A stretch of DNA of 64,000 nucleotides from Actinokineospora fastidiosa (GCF_014648415.1 NZ_BMRB01000002.1:641260-705259), one strand, 5' to 3'; positions 25,042 through 34,260 are shown, counted from the stretch's first letter. The notes: generated from the letters alone by a model not told the origin. Translations and numbers: made by a program.

Positions 25042-25205
25042 CCCGACAGGGTGATCGCCCGCCCCGGTCCTCGTCCACCGGATTTCCGCCCTCGGCTGAG
25101 GAACCACATGTTCACCCGGCCGTCGATCGCCGGACGGCGAAACGACCGGAACGCCCACCTAGGGTTTCGCCCGTCCCCGCCCGACGAACCCCTCCAGGAG
25201 AGACC

Positions 25206-26585
25206 GTGGTCGACACCCCGCCCGCCCCCGGACGCCGCGCGTTCCTGCGCACGGGCCTCACCGCCGCCGCGGCGCTGACCGCGGCCGGTCCGCTCACCGC
25301 GCTGAGCGCGCGCACCGCGGGCGCGGCCCCGATGTCCAAGTTGGACGCCAGCCCCGACTACGGGCCGCTGATCCCCGCGCGCGACCACACCACCGGCCTG
25401 GCCCTGCTCTCGCTCCCCCGCGGCTTCGAGTACCTGACCTTCGGGTGGACCGGCGACGCCATGAGCGACGGCGTGGCGACCCCCGGCGCGCACGACGGCA
25501 TGGCCGCGTTCCGCAGAGGCGACGGCAAGGTCGCGATCGTCCGCAACCACGAGGTCGGGGCCTACCGCGGCGCGTTCACCGAGACCGCCTACAACCCGAC
25601 CGCGGGCGGCGGCACGACCACGCTGGTGTTCGACCCGGACAAGGGCGAGTTCACCGAGTCCTGGGCCAGCCTCGGCGGCACGATCCGCAACTGCGCGGGC
25701 GGGCCCACCCCGTGGGGCACCTGGCTGACCTGCGAGGAGACCACCGAGATCGCGCCGAACGGCACCCGCCACGGCTACGTCTTCGAGGTCCCGTTCGACG
25801 GCGCAGGGGACCCGGAGCCGCTGCGCGCCATGGGCCGGTTCAGCCACGAGGCCGTCGCCGTCGACCCCTCCACCGGTTACGTCTACCTCACCGAGGACGC
25901 CACCCCGTCCGGCCTGTACCGCTACATCCCCCGGCGCCGGGGCAACCTCGCCGCGGGCGGGGACCTGCAGATGCTGGCCATCGAGAGCGCCGAGGGCGGC
26001 TCGTACTCGACCTACACCGACGGCACCGGCACCGAGTACCGCACCTCGTGGGTGCCGATCGCCAACCCCGACTACGCCCCCGGCGAGACCCGTCCGGCCC
26101 TGCAGGGCGCGGCGCTGGGCGGCGCGGTGTTCCGCCGCCTGGAGGGCGCGTGGTGGGGCAACGACCGCCTCTACATCGTCTCCACCAGCGGCGGCCCGAA
26201 GGGCCAGGGCCAGGTCTTCGAGTACGACCCGGCCACCGAGCGGATGCGCGTGCTGTTCGCCTCCCCCGACGCGAAGGTGCTCAACAACCCCGACAACCTC
26301 TGCGTCAGCCCGCGCGGCGGCATCGTGCTGTGCGAGGACGGCAGCGAGAGCGAGTACATCCACGGGCTGACCACCGACGGGCAGATCTTCCCGTTCGCGC
26401 TCAACACGGTCGTGATCCCCGAGGGCGGCGTGCCCGGCAAGTCGGTCCGCGCGGGCGACTACTCCGGCTCGGAGTGGTGCGGCTCGACGTTCGAGCCGAA
26501 GAACGGCAACTGGCTGTTCTTCAACGCCCAGTCCCCCGGCATCACCTTCGCCGTCACCGGCCCGTGGCGGCGGGGCTCGCTCTGA
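25206..26585 (+). CDS. PhoX family protein (DUF839), Tat-exported
   Basis: A 459-residue secreted protein. The N-terminus GRRAFLRTGLTAAAALTAAGPL is a twin-arginine signal, with likely cleavage near AGAAP. The body is a beta-propeller of the PhoX alkaline-phosphatase type, with conserved acidic and metal-site pieces: VRNHEVG, NCAGGPTPWGTWLTCEE, GRFSHEAVAVD, YVYLTED, NNPDNLCVSPRGGIVLCED and GSEWCGSTFEP. PhoX enzymes use Fe and Ca to hydrolyse phosphate esters; many DUF839 proteins are untested. No Pho box was recognised. The start is GTG 25206 with CCAGGAGAG upstream. Confidence 0.88.
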   Translation: MVDTPPAPGRRAFLRTGLTAAAALTAAGPLTALSARTAGAAPMSKLDASPDYGPLIPARDHTTGLALLSLPRGFEYLTFGWTGDAMSDGVATPGAHDGMAAFRRGDGKVAIVRNHEVGAYRGAFTETAYNPTAGGGTTTLVFDPDKGEFTESWASLGGTIRNCAGGPTPWGTWLTCEETTEIAPNGTRHGYVFEVPFDGAGDPEPLRAMGRFSHEAVAVDPSTGYVYLTEDATPSGLYRYIPRRRGNLAAGGDLQMLAIESAEGGSYSTYTDGTGTEYRTSWVPIANPDYAPGETRPALQGAALGGAVFRRLEGAWWGNDRLYIVSTSGGPKGQGQVFEYDPATERMRVLFASPDAKVLNNPDNLCVSPRGGIVLCEDGSESEYIHGLTTDGQIFPFALNTVVIPEGGVPGKSVRAGDYSGSEWCGSTFEPKNGNWLFFNAQSPGITFAVTGPWRRGSL

Positions 26586-26686
26586 CACCGCGCGTCCGAC
26601 ACCGCCGGTTGACATTGCCATCCTGATGACCAGGTGTTACTGAGAGAGGGGTAGTCAAGGGCCGATCGACACCCCGGAGGCCAGTG

Positions 26687-28111
26687 ATGACGGCAGGCGA
26701 GCGCAGGTCCGTGGTCGAGCGTTTCCCGAGCGGGCACCTGCCGCCGCCGCAGGTCAGGCCGCTGCCGGACGCGCCTGCCTCGACCTGGCGGATCATCGGG
26801 CCGGGCGTCATCGCCGCGGGCGTCGGCCTGGCCTCCGGGGAGTTCATCCTCTACCCCTACATCGCCTCCCAGGTCGGGCTGGTGTTCGTGTGGGCGGCGC
26901 TGGTCGGGCTGGTCACGCAGTTCTTCCTCAACATGGAGATCGAGCGCTACACCCTGGCCACCGGCGAGACGGCGCTGACCGGGTTCAGCCGGTTCTGGCG
27001 GCACTGGGGCCTGGTGTTCGCCCTGATGACGTACTTCGCCAACCTCTGGCCGGGGTGGGCGACCAGCTCGGCGACGCTGATCACCTACCTGTGGGGCGGC
27101 GAGGCGCGGTGGATCGCGATCGGCATGCTGGTCGCGATCGGCCTCATCCTCACCCTCGCCCCGGTCGTCTACACCGCGCTCGAACGGGCCGAGATGCTCA
27201 AGGTCGCCGCGGTGCTGGTCCTGGTCGTCGTCGGGGTGTTCGTCGCCATCTCCGCCGAGGCGTGGGCCGACGTGCCCACGATCGTCACCGACGCCAGCAT
27301 CCCCGTGCAGCAGCTCGGGTTCGCCGTGCTGCTCGGCGCGCTGGCCTTCGCCGGGGGCGGCGGCGGGCAGAACCTGGTGCAGAGCAACTGGATCCGGGAC
27401 AAGCGCTACGGCATGGGCGGCTACGTGCCGCGCATCGAGAGCCCGGTGACCGGCAAACCGGAGGCCGCGCCCGGCACCGGGTTCATCTTCGAGCCGACGC
27501 CGGAGAACCTCGGCCGGTGGCGGCGCTGGTGGCGCTTCGCCAACCGGGAGCAGCTCTACACGTTCGTGCTGATCTCGTTCATCTCGATCGTGTTCACCTC
27601 GCTGCTGGCCTACTCCACCGTCTTCGGCCGCGACGACCTGCCCAACGACATCGAGTTCCTCCGGCTGGAGGGCGACCGGCTGAGCGCTACGGTCGGCGGC
27701 TGGTTCGGGACGCTGTTCTGGGCCATCGGCGCCTTCGCCCTCTTCGCCGCCGCGCTGGGCATCGTCGACTACACCAGCAGGCTCGCCGCCGACGTCCTCA
27801 AGACGAGCTACCTGACCGGGCAGAAGGAAAGCACCATCTACTTCGGACTGGTGTGGGGCCTGGTCGTGATCGGCTGCGTCGTGCTGCTGGCCGGGTTCAG
27901 CCAGCCGCTGGTGCTGATCGTGATCTCGGCGTGCACGGGCGGGCTGATGATGTTCATCTACTCCGGCCTGCTCATCCTGATCAACCGCAGGCTCCTGCCG
28001 GAGGAGATCAGGATCTCCTCCGGCAGGATCGCCGTGCTGTGCTGGTCGATCGTCCTGTTCGGAACGCTGGCCGTGCTGACGATCGTCAACCAGGTGGGCA
28101 GGCTGTTCTAG
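26687..28111 (+). CDS. Nramp-like transporter with altered metal-binding motifs
   Basis: A 474-residue membrane protein with about eleven helices and the Nramp/LeuT outline. Helix 1 reads IIGPGVIAAGVGLASGEF where true Nramp proteins have DPGN. Helix 6 reads FAGGGGGQNLVQSNWIRD where they have a Met-Pro-His metal motif. Both metal-coordinating segments are therefore changed. A long insert between helices 6 and 7 (KRYGMGGYVPRIESPVTG and beyond) is unusual. These features match Nramp-related proteins rather than Mn/Fe importers, and the substrate is unknown. The ATG at 26687 is spaced six bases from GGAGG and is preferred over GTG 26684. The stop overlaps the convergent MMPL gene by four bases. 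Confidence 0.8.
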   Translation: MTAGERRSVVERFPSGHLPPPQVRPLPDAPASTWRIIGPGVIAAGVGLASGEFILYPYIASQVGLVFVWAALVGLVTQFFLNMEIERYTLATGETALTGFSRFWRHWGLVFALMTYFANLWPGWATSSATLITYLWGGEARWIAIGMLVAIGLILTLAPVVYTALERAEMLKVAAVLVLVVVGVFVAISAEAWADVPTIVTDASIPVQQLGFAVLLGALAFAGGGGGQNLVQSNWIRDKRYGMGGYVPRIESPVTGKPEAAPGTGFIFEPTPENLGRWRRWWRFANREQLYTFVLISFISIVFTSLLAYSTVFGRDDLPNDIEFLRLEGDRLSATVGGWFGTLFWAIGAFALFAAALGIVDYTSRLAADVLKTSYLTGQKESTIYFGLVWGLVVIGCVVLLAGFSQPLVLIVISACTGGLMMFIYSGLLILINRRLLPEEIRISSGRIAVLCWSIVLFGTLAVLTIVNQVGRLF

Positions 28112-30252
28112 CGGGCCGCCCCCGCGCCCACCGGCTCGGCCTGGGCCGGGCGGTCGGTGAGGGCGGCGCCCTCGACGTCGAGGGTCGGCAGCCACCGCAG
28201 CCACCGGGGCAGCCACCACGCGCGCTCGCCGAGCAGCGCCAGGGCGGCGGGCACCAGGACCATGCGCACGACGAAGGCGTCCGCGAGGATGCCGACGGCC
28301 AGCGCGAAGGCGATGGACTTGATCGCGGGCTCGCCCGCGGGCACGAAGCCTGCGAACACCGCGAACATGATCAGCGCGGCGGCCACGACGACCGGCGCGG
28401 CCTGCCGGAAGCCGGTCACGATCGCCGCGCGCGGCGCCGCGCCCTTGTGGTGCGCCTCGTGCATGCGCGACACCAGGAAGATCTGGTAGTCCATGGCCAG
28501 CCCGAACAGGATCCCGATCACCAGGATCGGGGTGAGGCTGATCAGCGGCCCCGCGCTGTCGAGGTTCACCGCGTCGGCCAGCCAGCCCCACTGGAACACC
28601 GCGACGGTGGCGCCCAGCGACGCGCCGACGGTCAGCAGGAAGCCGAGCACGCCCACCAGGGGCACCAGCAGCGACCGGAACACGAGCACGAGCAGGATCA
28701 GCGCCAGGCCCACGACCAGCACGAGGTACACCGGCAGGGCGTCGTCGAGCGAGGTGGCGACGTCGACGCTGACGGCGGTGGCCCCGGTGACGGCGGCGTC
28801 CGCGCCGTCGAGGTGGGCGCGCAGGTCGGCGACCAGGCGCTCGGTGGCCTCGCTGGTGGGCCCGGACTCGGGCAGCACCGTGACCATCGCCGCCGTGCCG
28901 TCCCGGTTGGGGATGCCGGGCGTGACGATGGCCGTGCCGTCGATGGCGTCGATCGGCCCGACGGCCTGGTTGGCAGCCTGCACGGCGTTCTCGCCCTCGA
29001 ACAGCACGATCAGCGGTCCGTTGACGCCGGGCCCGAAGCCGTCGGCGAGCAGCTGCTGGGCCCTGGCCTGGGTGCTGTCGGCGGCCGGGGTCGGGACCAG
29101 CGTGGTGCGCATGGCGGTGACCGGCACGGCGATGACGCCGAGGCCGACGATCGCCAGCAGCAGCGCGGCCACGCGGCGGCGGGTGACCGCGCCGACCCAG
29201 CCCGCGTGGAAGCCGCGGTCGGCGGTCTCCACCCCCGCTGTGCGCTGCTTGCGGGGCAGGGCGCGGCGGCCGAGGTAGCCGAGCACCGCGGGAACCAGCG
29301 TGATGGCGACGAGCACGGCCACGACGATCGTCGCCGCGGCGGCCACGCCCATCTGGCTCAGGAACGGGATGCCGACCACGACCAGCCCGACCAGGGCGAT
29401 GATGACCGTGATGCCCGCGGTGACGACCGCGGAGCCCGCCGTGCCCACGGCGACGCCGATGGCGGTCGGGACGTCCGCGCCCTGCCGCAGTTCCTGCCGG
29501 TACCGGTTGATGATGAACAGCGCGTAGTCGATGCCCACGGCCAGGCCGAGCATGCCCGCGAGCGCGGTCGTCGTGGACTGCAGGTCCATGAACCCGGTGG
29601 CGATGGTGATGCCCAGCACGCCGATGCCGACGCCCACCGACGCGGTCAGCAGGTTCATCCCGGCCGCGACGAGCGAGCCGTAGGTCAGCGCGAGGATCAG
29701 CAGCGCGATGACGACGCCGACCGCCTCGGTGGCGCCGCCGATGTGCGGGGCGGCCTGGACCGCCTCGCCCGTCACCTCGACGGTCATGCCGTCGGCCCGC
29801 GCGGCCTCGACGGTCCTCAGCAGCGCGTCCTGCTGCTCGGCGGTCACCTCGCCCATGGGGGCCGCGTAGACGACCGTGCTGTACGCGGTGTCCATGTCCC
29901 GGTTGACCGCGGGCGCGGCGGGGTCGAACGGGTTGCTCGCGCCGACCACCCCGGGCAGGGCGTTCAGCTCGGCCACCAGCTCGCCGACCGCCTGCGGGTT
30001 CTCGGTCAGGGTCCGCCCCTCCGGCGCCCTGACCACGACGCGGGCCTTGGCGCCGCCGGAGTCGAACTCCGCTGTGATGGTCTCCAGCGCGGTGGTGGAC
30101 TCCTGACCGGGGATCGAGAAGCTGTTCGACGTCGTGCCGGACAGCGTCAGCGCGCCGACGCCCGAGCCGACCAGGACGACCAGCCACAACAGGACGACGG
30201 CGAGCCTGCGCCGCTGCGCGGCCATGCCGAGCCGGTATAACAGACGTGCCAC
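28108..30252 (-). CDS. MMPL family RND-type transporter
   Basis: A 714-residue exporter with twelve helices in two repeats. Each half has the MMPL pattern: a first helix (RRRLAVVLLWLVVLVGSG), a large extracytoplasmic porter domain, then a helix bundle. The proton-relay Asp-Tyr pairs are visible in GLAVGIDYALFIINRYR and LFGLAMDYQIFLVSRMHEAHH. The family exports lipids, drugs or siderophores; the substrate here is unknown. The start is GTG 30252, ten bases after GGAGG, with five bases between the TetR stop and this start, so the two form an operon. The fifth codon is TTA, the rare Leu codon decoded by bldA-type tRNA in actinomycetes, which could delay expression. Confidence 0.9.
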   Translation of the reverse strand: MARLLYRLGMAAQRRRLAVVLLWLVVLVGSGVGALTLSGTTSNSFSIPGQESTTALETITAEFDSGGAKARVVVRAPEGRTLTENPQAVGELVAELNALPGVVGASNPFDPAAPAVNRDMDTAYSTVVYAAPMGEVTAEQQDALLRTVEAARADGMTVEVTGEAVQAAPHIGGATEAVGVVIALLILALTYGSLVAAGMNLLTASVGVGIGVLGITIATGFMDLQSTTTALAGMLGLAVGIDYALFIINRYRQELRQGADVPTAIGVAVGTAGSAVVTAGITVIIALVGLVVVGIPFLSQMGVAAAATIVVAVLVAITLVPAVLGYLGRRALPRKQRTAGVETADRGFHAGWVGAVTRRRVAALLLAIVGLGVIAVPVTAMRTTLVPTPAADSTQARAQQLLADGFGPGVNGPLIVLFEGENAVQAANQAVGPIDAIDGTAIVTPGIPNRDGTAAMVTVLPESGPTSEATERLVADLRAHLDGADAAVTGATAVSVDVATSLDDALPVYLVLVVGLALILLVLVFRSLLVPLVGVLGFLLTVGASLGATVAVFQWGWLADAVNLDSAGPLISLTPILVIGILFGLAMDYQIFLVSRMHEAHHKGAAPRAAIVTGFRQAAPVVVAAALIMFAVFAGFVPAGEPAIKSIAFALAVGILADAFVVRMVLVPAALALLGERAWWLPRWLRWLPTLDVEGAALTDRPAQAEPVGAGAAR

Positions 30253-30257
30253 GGGAT

Positions 30258-30812
30258 TCAGGCCTCCACCTGGTTCGGACGGGACGCGAGCGCGTCGGAG
30301 CAGGTCGCGATGATCAACGGCCGCCACGCGGTCTTCTCCTCGCGCAGGTTGGCGGCCAGGCTCAGCACAGCCAGCGCGCTGAGCGCGCCGATGACGCGGA
30401 CCTGCCGCTCGGTGTCGGCAGCGTCGACGGCGAAGACCTCGGAGACGAACACGTCCTGGTCGTCGAGGACCGCGTCGGACGCGGTGACCGAGCGGAAGGC
30501 CAGGGCGACCAGGCCCGGCCGGTCCAGCGCGATGTCGGTCAGCAGCTCCAGCGCGCGCCGGTCCCTGGCGGGACCCGGCGGCAGCGGCGCGACCTGGTCG
30601 AGCACCCGCCTGGCCTGCGCGTCGCCCACCTTCCGGGCGGCCTCGTACAGGGCTTCCTTGGTCGGGTAGTGGTGCAGCAGCCCGGCCTTGGACAGCCCCA
30701 CGGCGTCGGCCAGCGCCTTCACCGACGTCTGCTCGAACCCGTGCCGGGCGAACAGCGCGGCCGCGCGGTCGAGGATCTCGTCGTCGACGTGGTGCCGGAA
30801 CGGGCGTGCCAT
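30258..30812 (-). CDS. TetR family repressor of the MMPL exporter
   Basis: A 184-residue regulator. The N-terminal helix-turn-helix is clear (ILDRAAALFARHGFEQTSVKALADAVGLSKAGLLHHYPTKEALYEA, about residues 13-60). The C-terminal domain is helical (PGLVALAFRSVTASD and beyond) and would bind the inducer. The ATG at 30812 opens MARPFRHHVDDE; upstream codons are low-complexity. It lies directly upstream of, and is co-transcribed with, the MMPL gene. A pair of long palindromes between it and the divergent membrane-protein gene is the probable binding site, so it should repress itself, the exporter and perhaps the divergent gene. Confidence 0.92.
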   Translation of the reverse strand: MARPFRHHVDDEILDRAAALFARHGFEQTSVKALADAVGLSKAGLLHHYPTKEALYEAARKVGDAQARRVLDQVAPLPPGPARDRRALELLTDIALDRPGLVALAFRSVTASDAVLDDQDVFVSEVFAVDAADTERQVRVIGALSALAVLSLAANLREEKTAWRPLIIATCSDALASRPNQVEA

Positions 30813-30832
30813 GAACCCGACGGTACCGGCGG

Positions 30833-30869
30833 ACCGACCGATTCGGTCGGTAAAGCGACCGAATCGGTC
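30833..30869. promoter_or_regulatory. Double palindromic operator for the TetR regulator
   Basis: 30833-30851 is a perfect 19-bp palindrome (ACCGACCGATTCGGTCGGT). 30857-30869 is a perfect 13-bp palindrome (GACCGAATCGGTC) with the same core. Their centres are 21 bp apart, about two helical turns. The pair lies 20-57 bp upstream of the TetR start, which suggests two cooperating dimers. Confidence 0.85.
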
Positions 30870-30911
30870 TGTGAGCCTGCCGACACGGCGTCGGCTGCCT
30901 ACGGTGCTCCC

Positions 30912-31364
30912 ATGGATGCCGACCGATCCCGGCGCGAGGCGGTCCGGCGGCACGTCGACCGGGCCATCATCCTGCGCTGCCGCGTCTACCTGGCGATCTT
31001 CCTGGTCGCCTCGGCCGTCGCCGTGGTCGAGGCCGTCCTCGCGGGCGGCTGGACGCTGGTGTTCGCCGCGGCGGGCCTGCTCGCGGGCATCGCCGTCGGG
31101 CACGTCGTGAGCCGGATGTTCCGCCTGGAGTGGCACGAGTTCGAGCGCAAGGCGGTGGGCAAGATCGACGTGGTGGGCGCGGTGATCCTGGTGGCCTACC
31201 TGCTCGTCGCCGTCAACCGCGCCCGCCTGGTCGACCTGTGGGTGCCCGCCGCGTCGGCCGGGGCCACCAGCATGGCCGTGCTCGCCGGGATCATGCTCGG
31301 CCAGGTCCTCGGCATCCGCCGCGGCCTCATCGCCCTCTACCGCAGGACCGTCGCGGCGGGGTGA
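30912..31364 (+). CDS. Small membrane protein, 150 aa
   Basis: A four-helix protein of unknown family. A charged N-terminus (DADRSRREAVRRHVDRAIILRCR) is followed by hydrophobic segments at about residues 28-50, 52-68, 85-102 and 112-132. A conserved-looking cytoplasmic loop (FRLEWHEFERKAVGKID) lies between helices 2 and 3, and the protein ends GIRRGLIALYRRTVAAG. No catalytic residues are evident. It is divergent from the TetR gene and shares its operator region, so it may respond to the same signal. It converges with the polysaccharide deacetylase gene, with a three-base gap. Confidence 0.7.
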   Translation: MDADRSRREAVRRHVDRAIILRCRVYLAIFLVASAVAVVEAVLAGGWTLVFAAAGLLAGIAVGHVVSRMFRLEWHEFERKAVGKIDVVGAVILVAYLLVAVNRARLVDLWVPAASAGATSMAVLAGIMLGQVLGIRRGLIALYRRTVAAG

Positions 31365-31367
31365 GGG

Positions 31368-32378
31368 TCAGTACGAGTGGGCCTTCCCCTTGTGGTTCGC
31401 GGCGACCGTGCGGTCGGTGTCGCGGGGGTAGGCGATCCGGTCGGGCACGCCGTCGGAGGTGTAGCGGCTCTTCGGCGCGGCCGCGAGCTTGTCCAGCCAC
31501 ACCGACGAGCCGAACGCGGCCTCGTCGCCCGTCGGGCCCTGCGAGCGGATGCGGGGGATGCGCAGCGGGTCGAAGTCGGCCGAGTACGGCGACGGCGCCG
31601 GGTTCGCGCCGACGAGCAGCGCGCCGATGTAGTCGTAGGCGACGCCGTCCGCGCTGCCCTTCGTCGCCAGCTCCGCGCGGTCGGGGTGGATGCCGAACGG
31701 CAGCGAGATCGTCCGCGCCCGCACGCCCGCCGCGCGGATCGCCGCGTCGCCGCGGGCGATGTCGCGCTGGGCGGCCTCGGGCGAGGCGTTGCCCAGGTTG
31801 GAGTGGGTCAGCGTGTGGTTGCCGACCTCCATGTCGTGGTCGACCAGCCACTTGAGCGTCCGCTTGCCGCCGGGGTCGTCGAACGGGTCGCCGTTGACGT
31901 AGAAGCTCGCCACCGGGCGGAAGCGCGGGTTCTGCTCGGCGACCTCCAGCATGATGGCGACCGCCGTGCCCGCCACGGGCTCGCCCTGCGGGGTCAGCGC
32001 GAACTGCGAGGGGTGCCCGTCGTCGAAGGTGAGGACGACCGGGTGCGTGCCCGCCGGGATGTCGATGTCGCCCGCGGCGTACTCGGCGGTGGTGACCGGG
32101 ACGTACTTCTCCTTGGCCAGGCGCAGCAGCTCCGCGCGGAAGTCGGCGGGCGTGCGGTCGTAGACGGTGGTGGGCTTGTCGGTGATGCGGTGATACATCA
32201 GGACGGGGACGTCGCCCAGCTCGTTCGCCGCGTGCTCGGCCGGGTCCGGCGGCGGCGCCGAGGTGCGCGCAGGCGGGGCCGGAGGCGCCGCCTGCTGGAC
32301 GGCGGCCGGGGGCGGCCCCGCGGTGCCGCCGCACGCGCTCAACAGGACAGTCAACGCCCCCAGTGCGCCTACCCGCAT
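31368..32378 (-). CDS. Polysaccharide deacetylase family lipoprotein
   Basis: A 336-residue secreted enzyme. The N-terminus (MRVGALGALTVLLSACGG) is a lipoprotein signal with lipobox LSAC. A Pro/Ala-rich linker follows to about residue 50. The NodB domain contains VPVLMYHRIT at its start, the metal-binding VVLTFDDGHPS (about 116) and GNHTLTHSNL, with the two His that hold Zn or Co. Such enzymes remove N-acetyl groups from surface glycans. The C-terminal part (RYTSDGVPDRIAYPRDTD) is hydrophilic. It is divergent from a DUF4015 glycosidase, and the pair likely acts on a cell-surface polysaccharide. The start codon lacks a strong ribosome site. Confidence 0.88.
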   Translation of the reverse strand: MRVGALGALTVLLSACGGTAGPPPAAVQQAAPPAPPARTSAPPPDPAEHAANELGDVPVLMYHRITDKPTTVYDRTPADFRAELLRLAKEKYVPVTTAEYAAGDIDIPAGTHPVVLTFDDGHPSQFALTPQGEPVAGTAVAIMLEVAEQNPRFRPVASFYVNGDPFDDPGGKRTLKWLVDHDMEVGNHTLTHSNLGNASPEAAQRDIARGDAAIRAAGVRARTISLPFGIHPDRAELATKGSADGVAYDYIGALLVGANPAPSPYSADFDPLRIPRIRSQGPTGDEAAFGSSVWLDKLAAAPKSRYTSDGVPDRIAYPRDTDRTVAANHKGKAHSY

Positions 32379-32510
32379 ACCAGTCACACCACCACGGTCG
32401 GCGGCGGCGGTCGGAGAACGCAACGGGGCGACACGAAGGTGTGGGATTTGGTTAGCCGAGGTCATCCTGGATACGCCACAGCGGTATGAAATCGGTCGGG
32501 AGGGACGCAT

Positions 32511-34085
32511 ATGCGATCGCAGAGGAAAAGTCGCCGGACCGCCGTGGTCGTGGGAGCCGTGGTGGTGGTCGCGCTCGCGGTCGTCACCCCGCTGACCGTC
32601 CGCGCGCTCTCGGCCGATCCGGTCGTGATGGGCATGGAGGACGGCGCGGTCATGACCGCCAACGCGGCGCGCGACCTCGCGGTGACGGTGCCGGAGGGCA
32701 CGAACCCCGACGAGGTCGAGCTGCTGCTCGACGGCAAACCCGTGCAGGCCAAGGCGGACGGGAACCGGCTGGTGCTCGCCGACGCGGACCTCGCCGAGGG
32801 CGAGCACACGCTGACCGCGCGCTCGCCCGGCTCGGTCCCGCTGCTGCCGGACGACGAGGTGAGCAGGCGGTTCACCGTCGACGGCACCCCGCCGAAGCTG
32901 ACCGTGGCCGCCGACGCGGTGACCGACCTGCGCAAGCCGGTCGAGGTCCGCGGCACCGCCGAGGGCGCGTCCGCGCTGACGATGGACGGCAAGCCGGTGG
33001 AGCTGGCCCAGGACGGGCGCTTCGCCGTCACCCTGCCGACCGCGGCGACCGTCCAGTTCCAGGCGCGGGACGCCGCGGGCAACATCGCCGAGCAGAAGTT
33101 CACCGTCGACACCCGCCACCCCGGGATGCGCGCGGTGCACATGTCGGCGGCCGGATGGCAGTCCAAGGGGCTGCGCGAGCCGGTGCTCGCGATGGCCAGG
33201 GAAGGCCGCATCGACACCGTGCAGCTGGACATCAAGGACGAGAGCGGCGAGATCGGCTACAAGTCGAACGTGCCGCTGGCCAAGGAGATCGGCTCGACCC
33301 GGGACTACTACGACGCCAAGGCCGTCACCGACGAGCTGCACAAGATGGGCGTGCGCGTCGTCGGCAGGCTGGTCGCGTTCCGCGACCCGATCATGGCCCG
33401 CGCGTCCTGGGAGTCCGGCAAGAAGGACCGGGTCATCCAGACCTCGGGCGGCACCCCGTGGGCCAGCTCGTACGGGCAGTACTCGTTCACCAACTTCGCC
33501 CACCCCGACGTGATCGCCTACAACATCGGCCTGGCCGAGGAGGCCGCGAGCCTGGGGTTCGACGACATCCTCTACGACTACATCCGCAGGCCCGAGGGCG
33601 CGCTGTCGAGCATGAAGCTGCCCGGGCTGAAGGGCACGCCGGAGGACTCGATCGTCGACTTCGTGGCCAAGAGCCGCGACGCGGTGCGCAAGCACGGGGC
33701 GTTCCTGGGCGTGTCGGTGTTCGGCATCGCGGTCACCCGGCCCGCGCCGGTGGCGCAGGACATCCCGGGCATGGCCAAGTACGCCGACTACATCGCGCCG
33801 ATGGTCTACCCGTCGCACTGGGGCCCGGGCGAGTACGGCGTCGCGCGTCCGGAGAGCCAGCCGTACGACATCACGGCGCGCTCGGTGGGCGATTTCGTGA
33901 AGAAGGTCGAGGGCACCGGCAGCGAGATCATCCCGTGGCTGCAGGCGTTCAGCCTGGGCGTGTCGTACGGGCCCAAGGAGGTGCGGGCGCAGATCGACGC
34001 GTCCAAGTCGGTCGGAGCGCCGTCGTTCCTGCTGTGGGACCCGGCCTGCCGGTACAACCCGGCCGCCCTGGACCCGAAGACCTGA
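32511..34085 (+). CDS. Putative glycoside hydrolase, DUF4015 family, with Ig-like domains
   Basis: A 524-residue membrane-anchored protein. An N-terminal signal anchor (TAVVVGAVVVVALAVVTPLTV, about residues 10-31) is followed by two Ig-like modules (to about 205, with TVDGTPPKLTVAAD and FTVDTRHPG at the boundaries). The TIM-barrel domain then contains GRIDTVQLDIKDESGEIGY, GVRVVGRLVAFRDP, FDDILYDYIRRPEG, LGVSVFGIA and YIAPMVYPSHW, the strand motifs of DUF4015 proteins related to GH13-like and GHL families. The substrate is unknown. GGAGGGA lies eight bases before the ATG. The opposite-strand neighbour is a polysaccharide deacetylase, and a shared promoter region of 132 bp separates them. Confidence 0.88.
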   Translation: MRSQRKSRRTAVVVGAVVVVALAVVTPLTVRALSADPVVMGMEDGAVMTANAARDLAVTVPEGTNPDEVELLLDGKPVQAKADGNRLVLADADLAEGEHTLTARSPGSVPLLPDDEVSRRFTVDGTPPKLTVAADAVTDLRKPVEVRGTAEGASALTMDGKPVELAQDGRFAVTLPTAATVQFQARDAAGNIAEQKFTVDTRHPGMRAVHMSAAGWQSKGLREPVLAMAREGRIDTVQLDIKDESGEIGYKSNVPLAKEIGSTRDYYDAKAVTDELHKMGVRVVGRLVAFRDPIMARASWESGKKDRVIQTSGGTPWASSYGQYSFTNFAHPDVIAYNIGLAEEAASLGFDDILYDYIRRPEGALSSMKLPGLKGTPEDSIVDFVAKSRDAVRKHGAFLGVSVFGIAVTRPAPVAQDIPGMAKYADYIAPMVYPSHWGPGEYGVARPESQPYDITARSVGDFVKKVEGTGSEIIPWLQAFSLGVSYGPKEVRAQIDASKSVGAPSFLLWDPACRYNPAALDPKT

Positions 34086-34231
34086 CGGCCGTCGCCACGA
34101 CCAGCGGCGGCGTGTCCTGGCCCCTCGGCAGCCCCGACGGCCAGCGACGATCGATGCGGTCGTCGCCGCAGGCGCGGTGTGAACGGCGTCTTCTCCCGTT
34201 GACAAGCACCTGACAAAGATCCACTGTCAAT

Positions 34232-34260
34232 TTGGGACCCCAGCCCCGCCCGCTTACGCT
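34232..34260 (+). promoter_or_regulatory. Probable promoter of the 51-codon ORF
   Basis: TTGGGA at 34232-34237 and TACGCT at 34255-34260 are separated by 17 bp, a fair sigma-70-like pair, 37 bp before the ATG. A consensus TTGACA at 34199-34204 lies further upstream. Confidence 0.4.

Noticed and set aside
31368-34205. A 945-codon minus-strand frame joining the polysaccharide deacetylase to upstream sequence
   Set aside because: Only the deacetylase part has a signal peptide and family motifs; the rest is antisense to the DUF4015 glycosidase gene.
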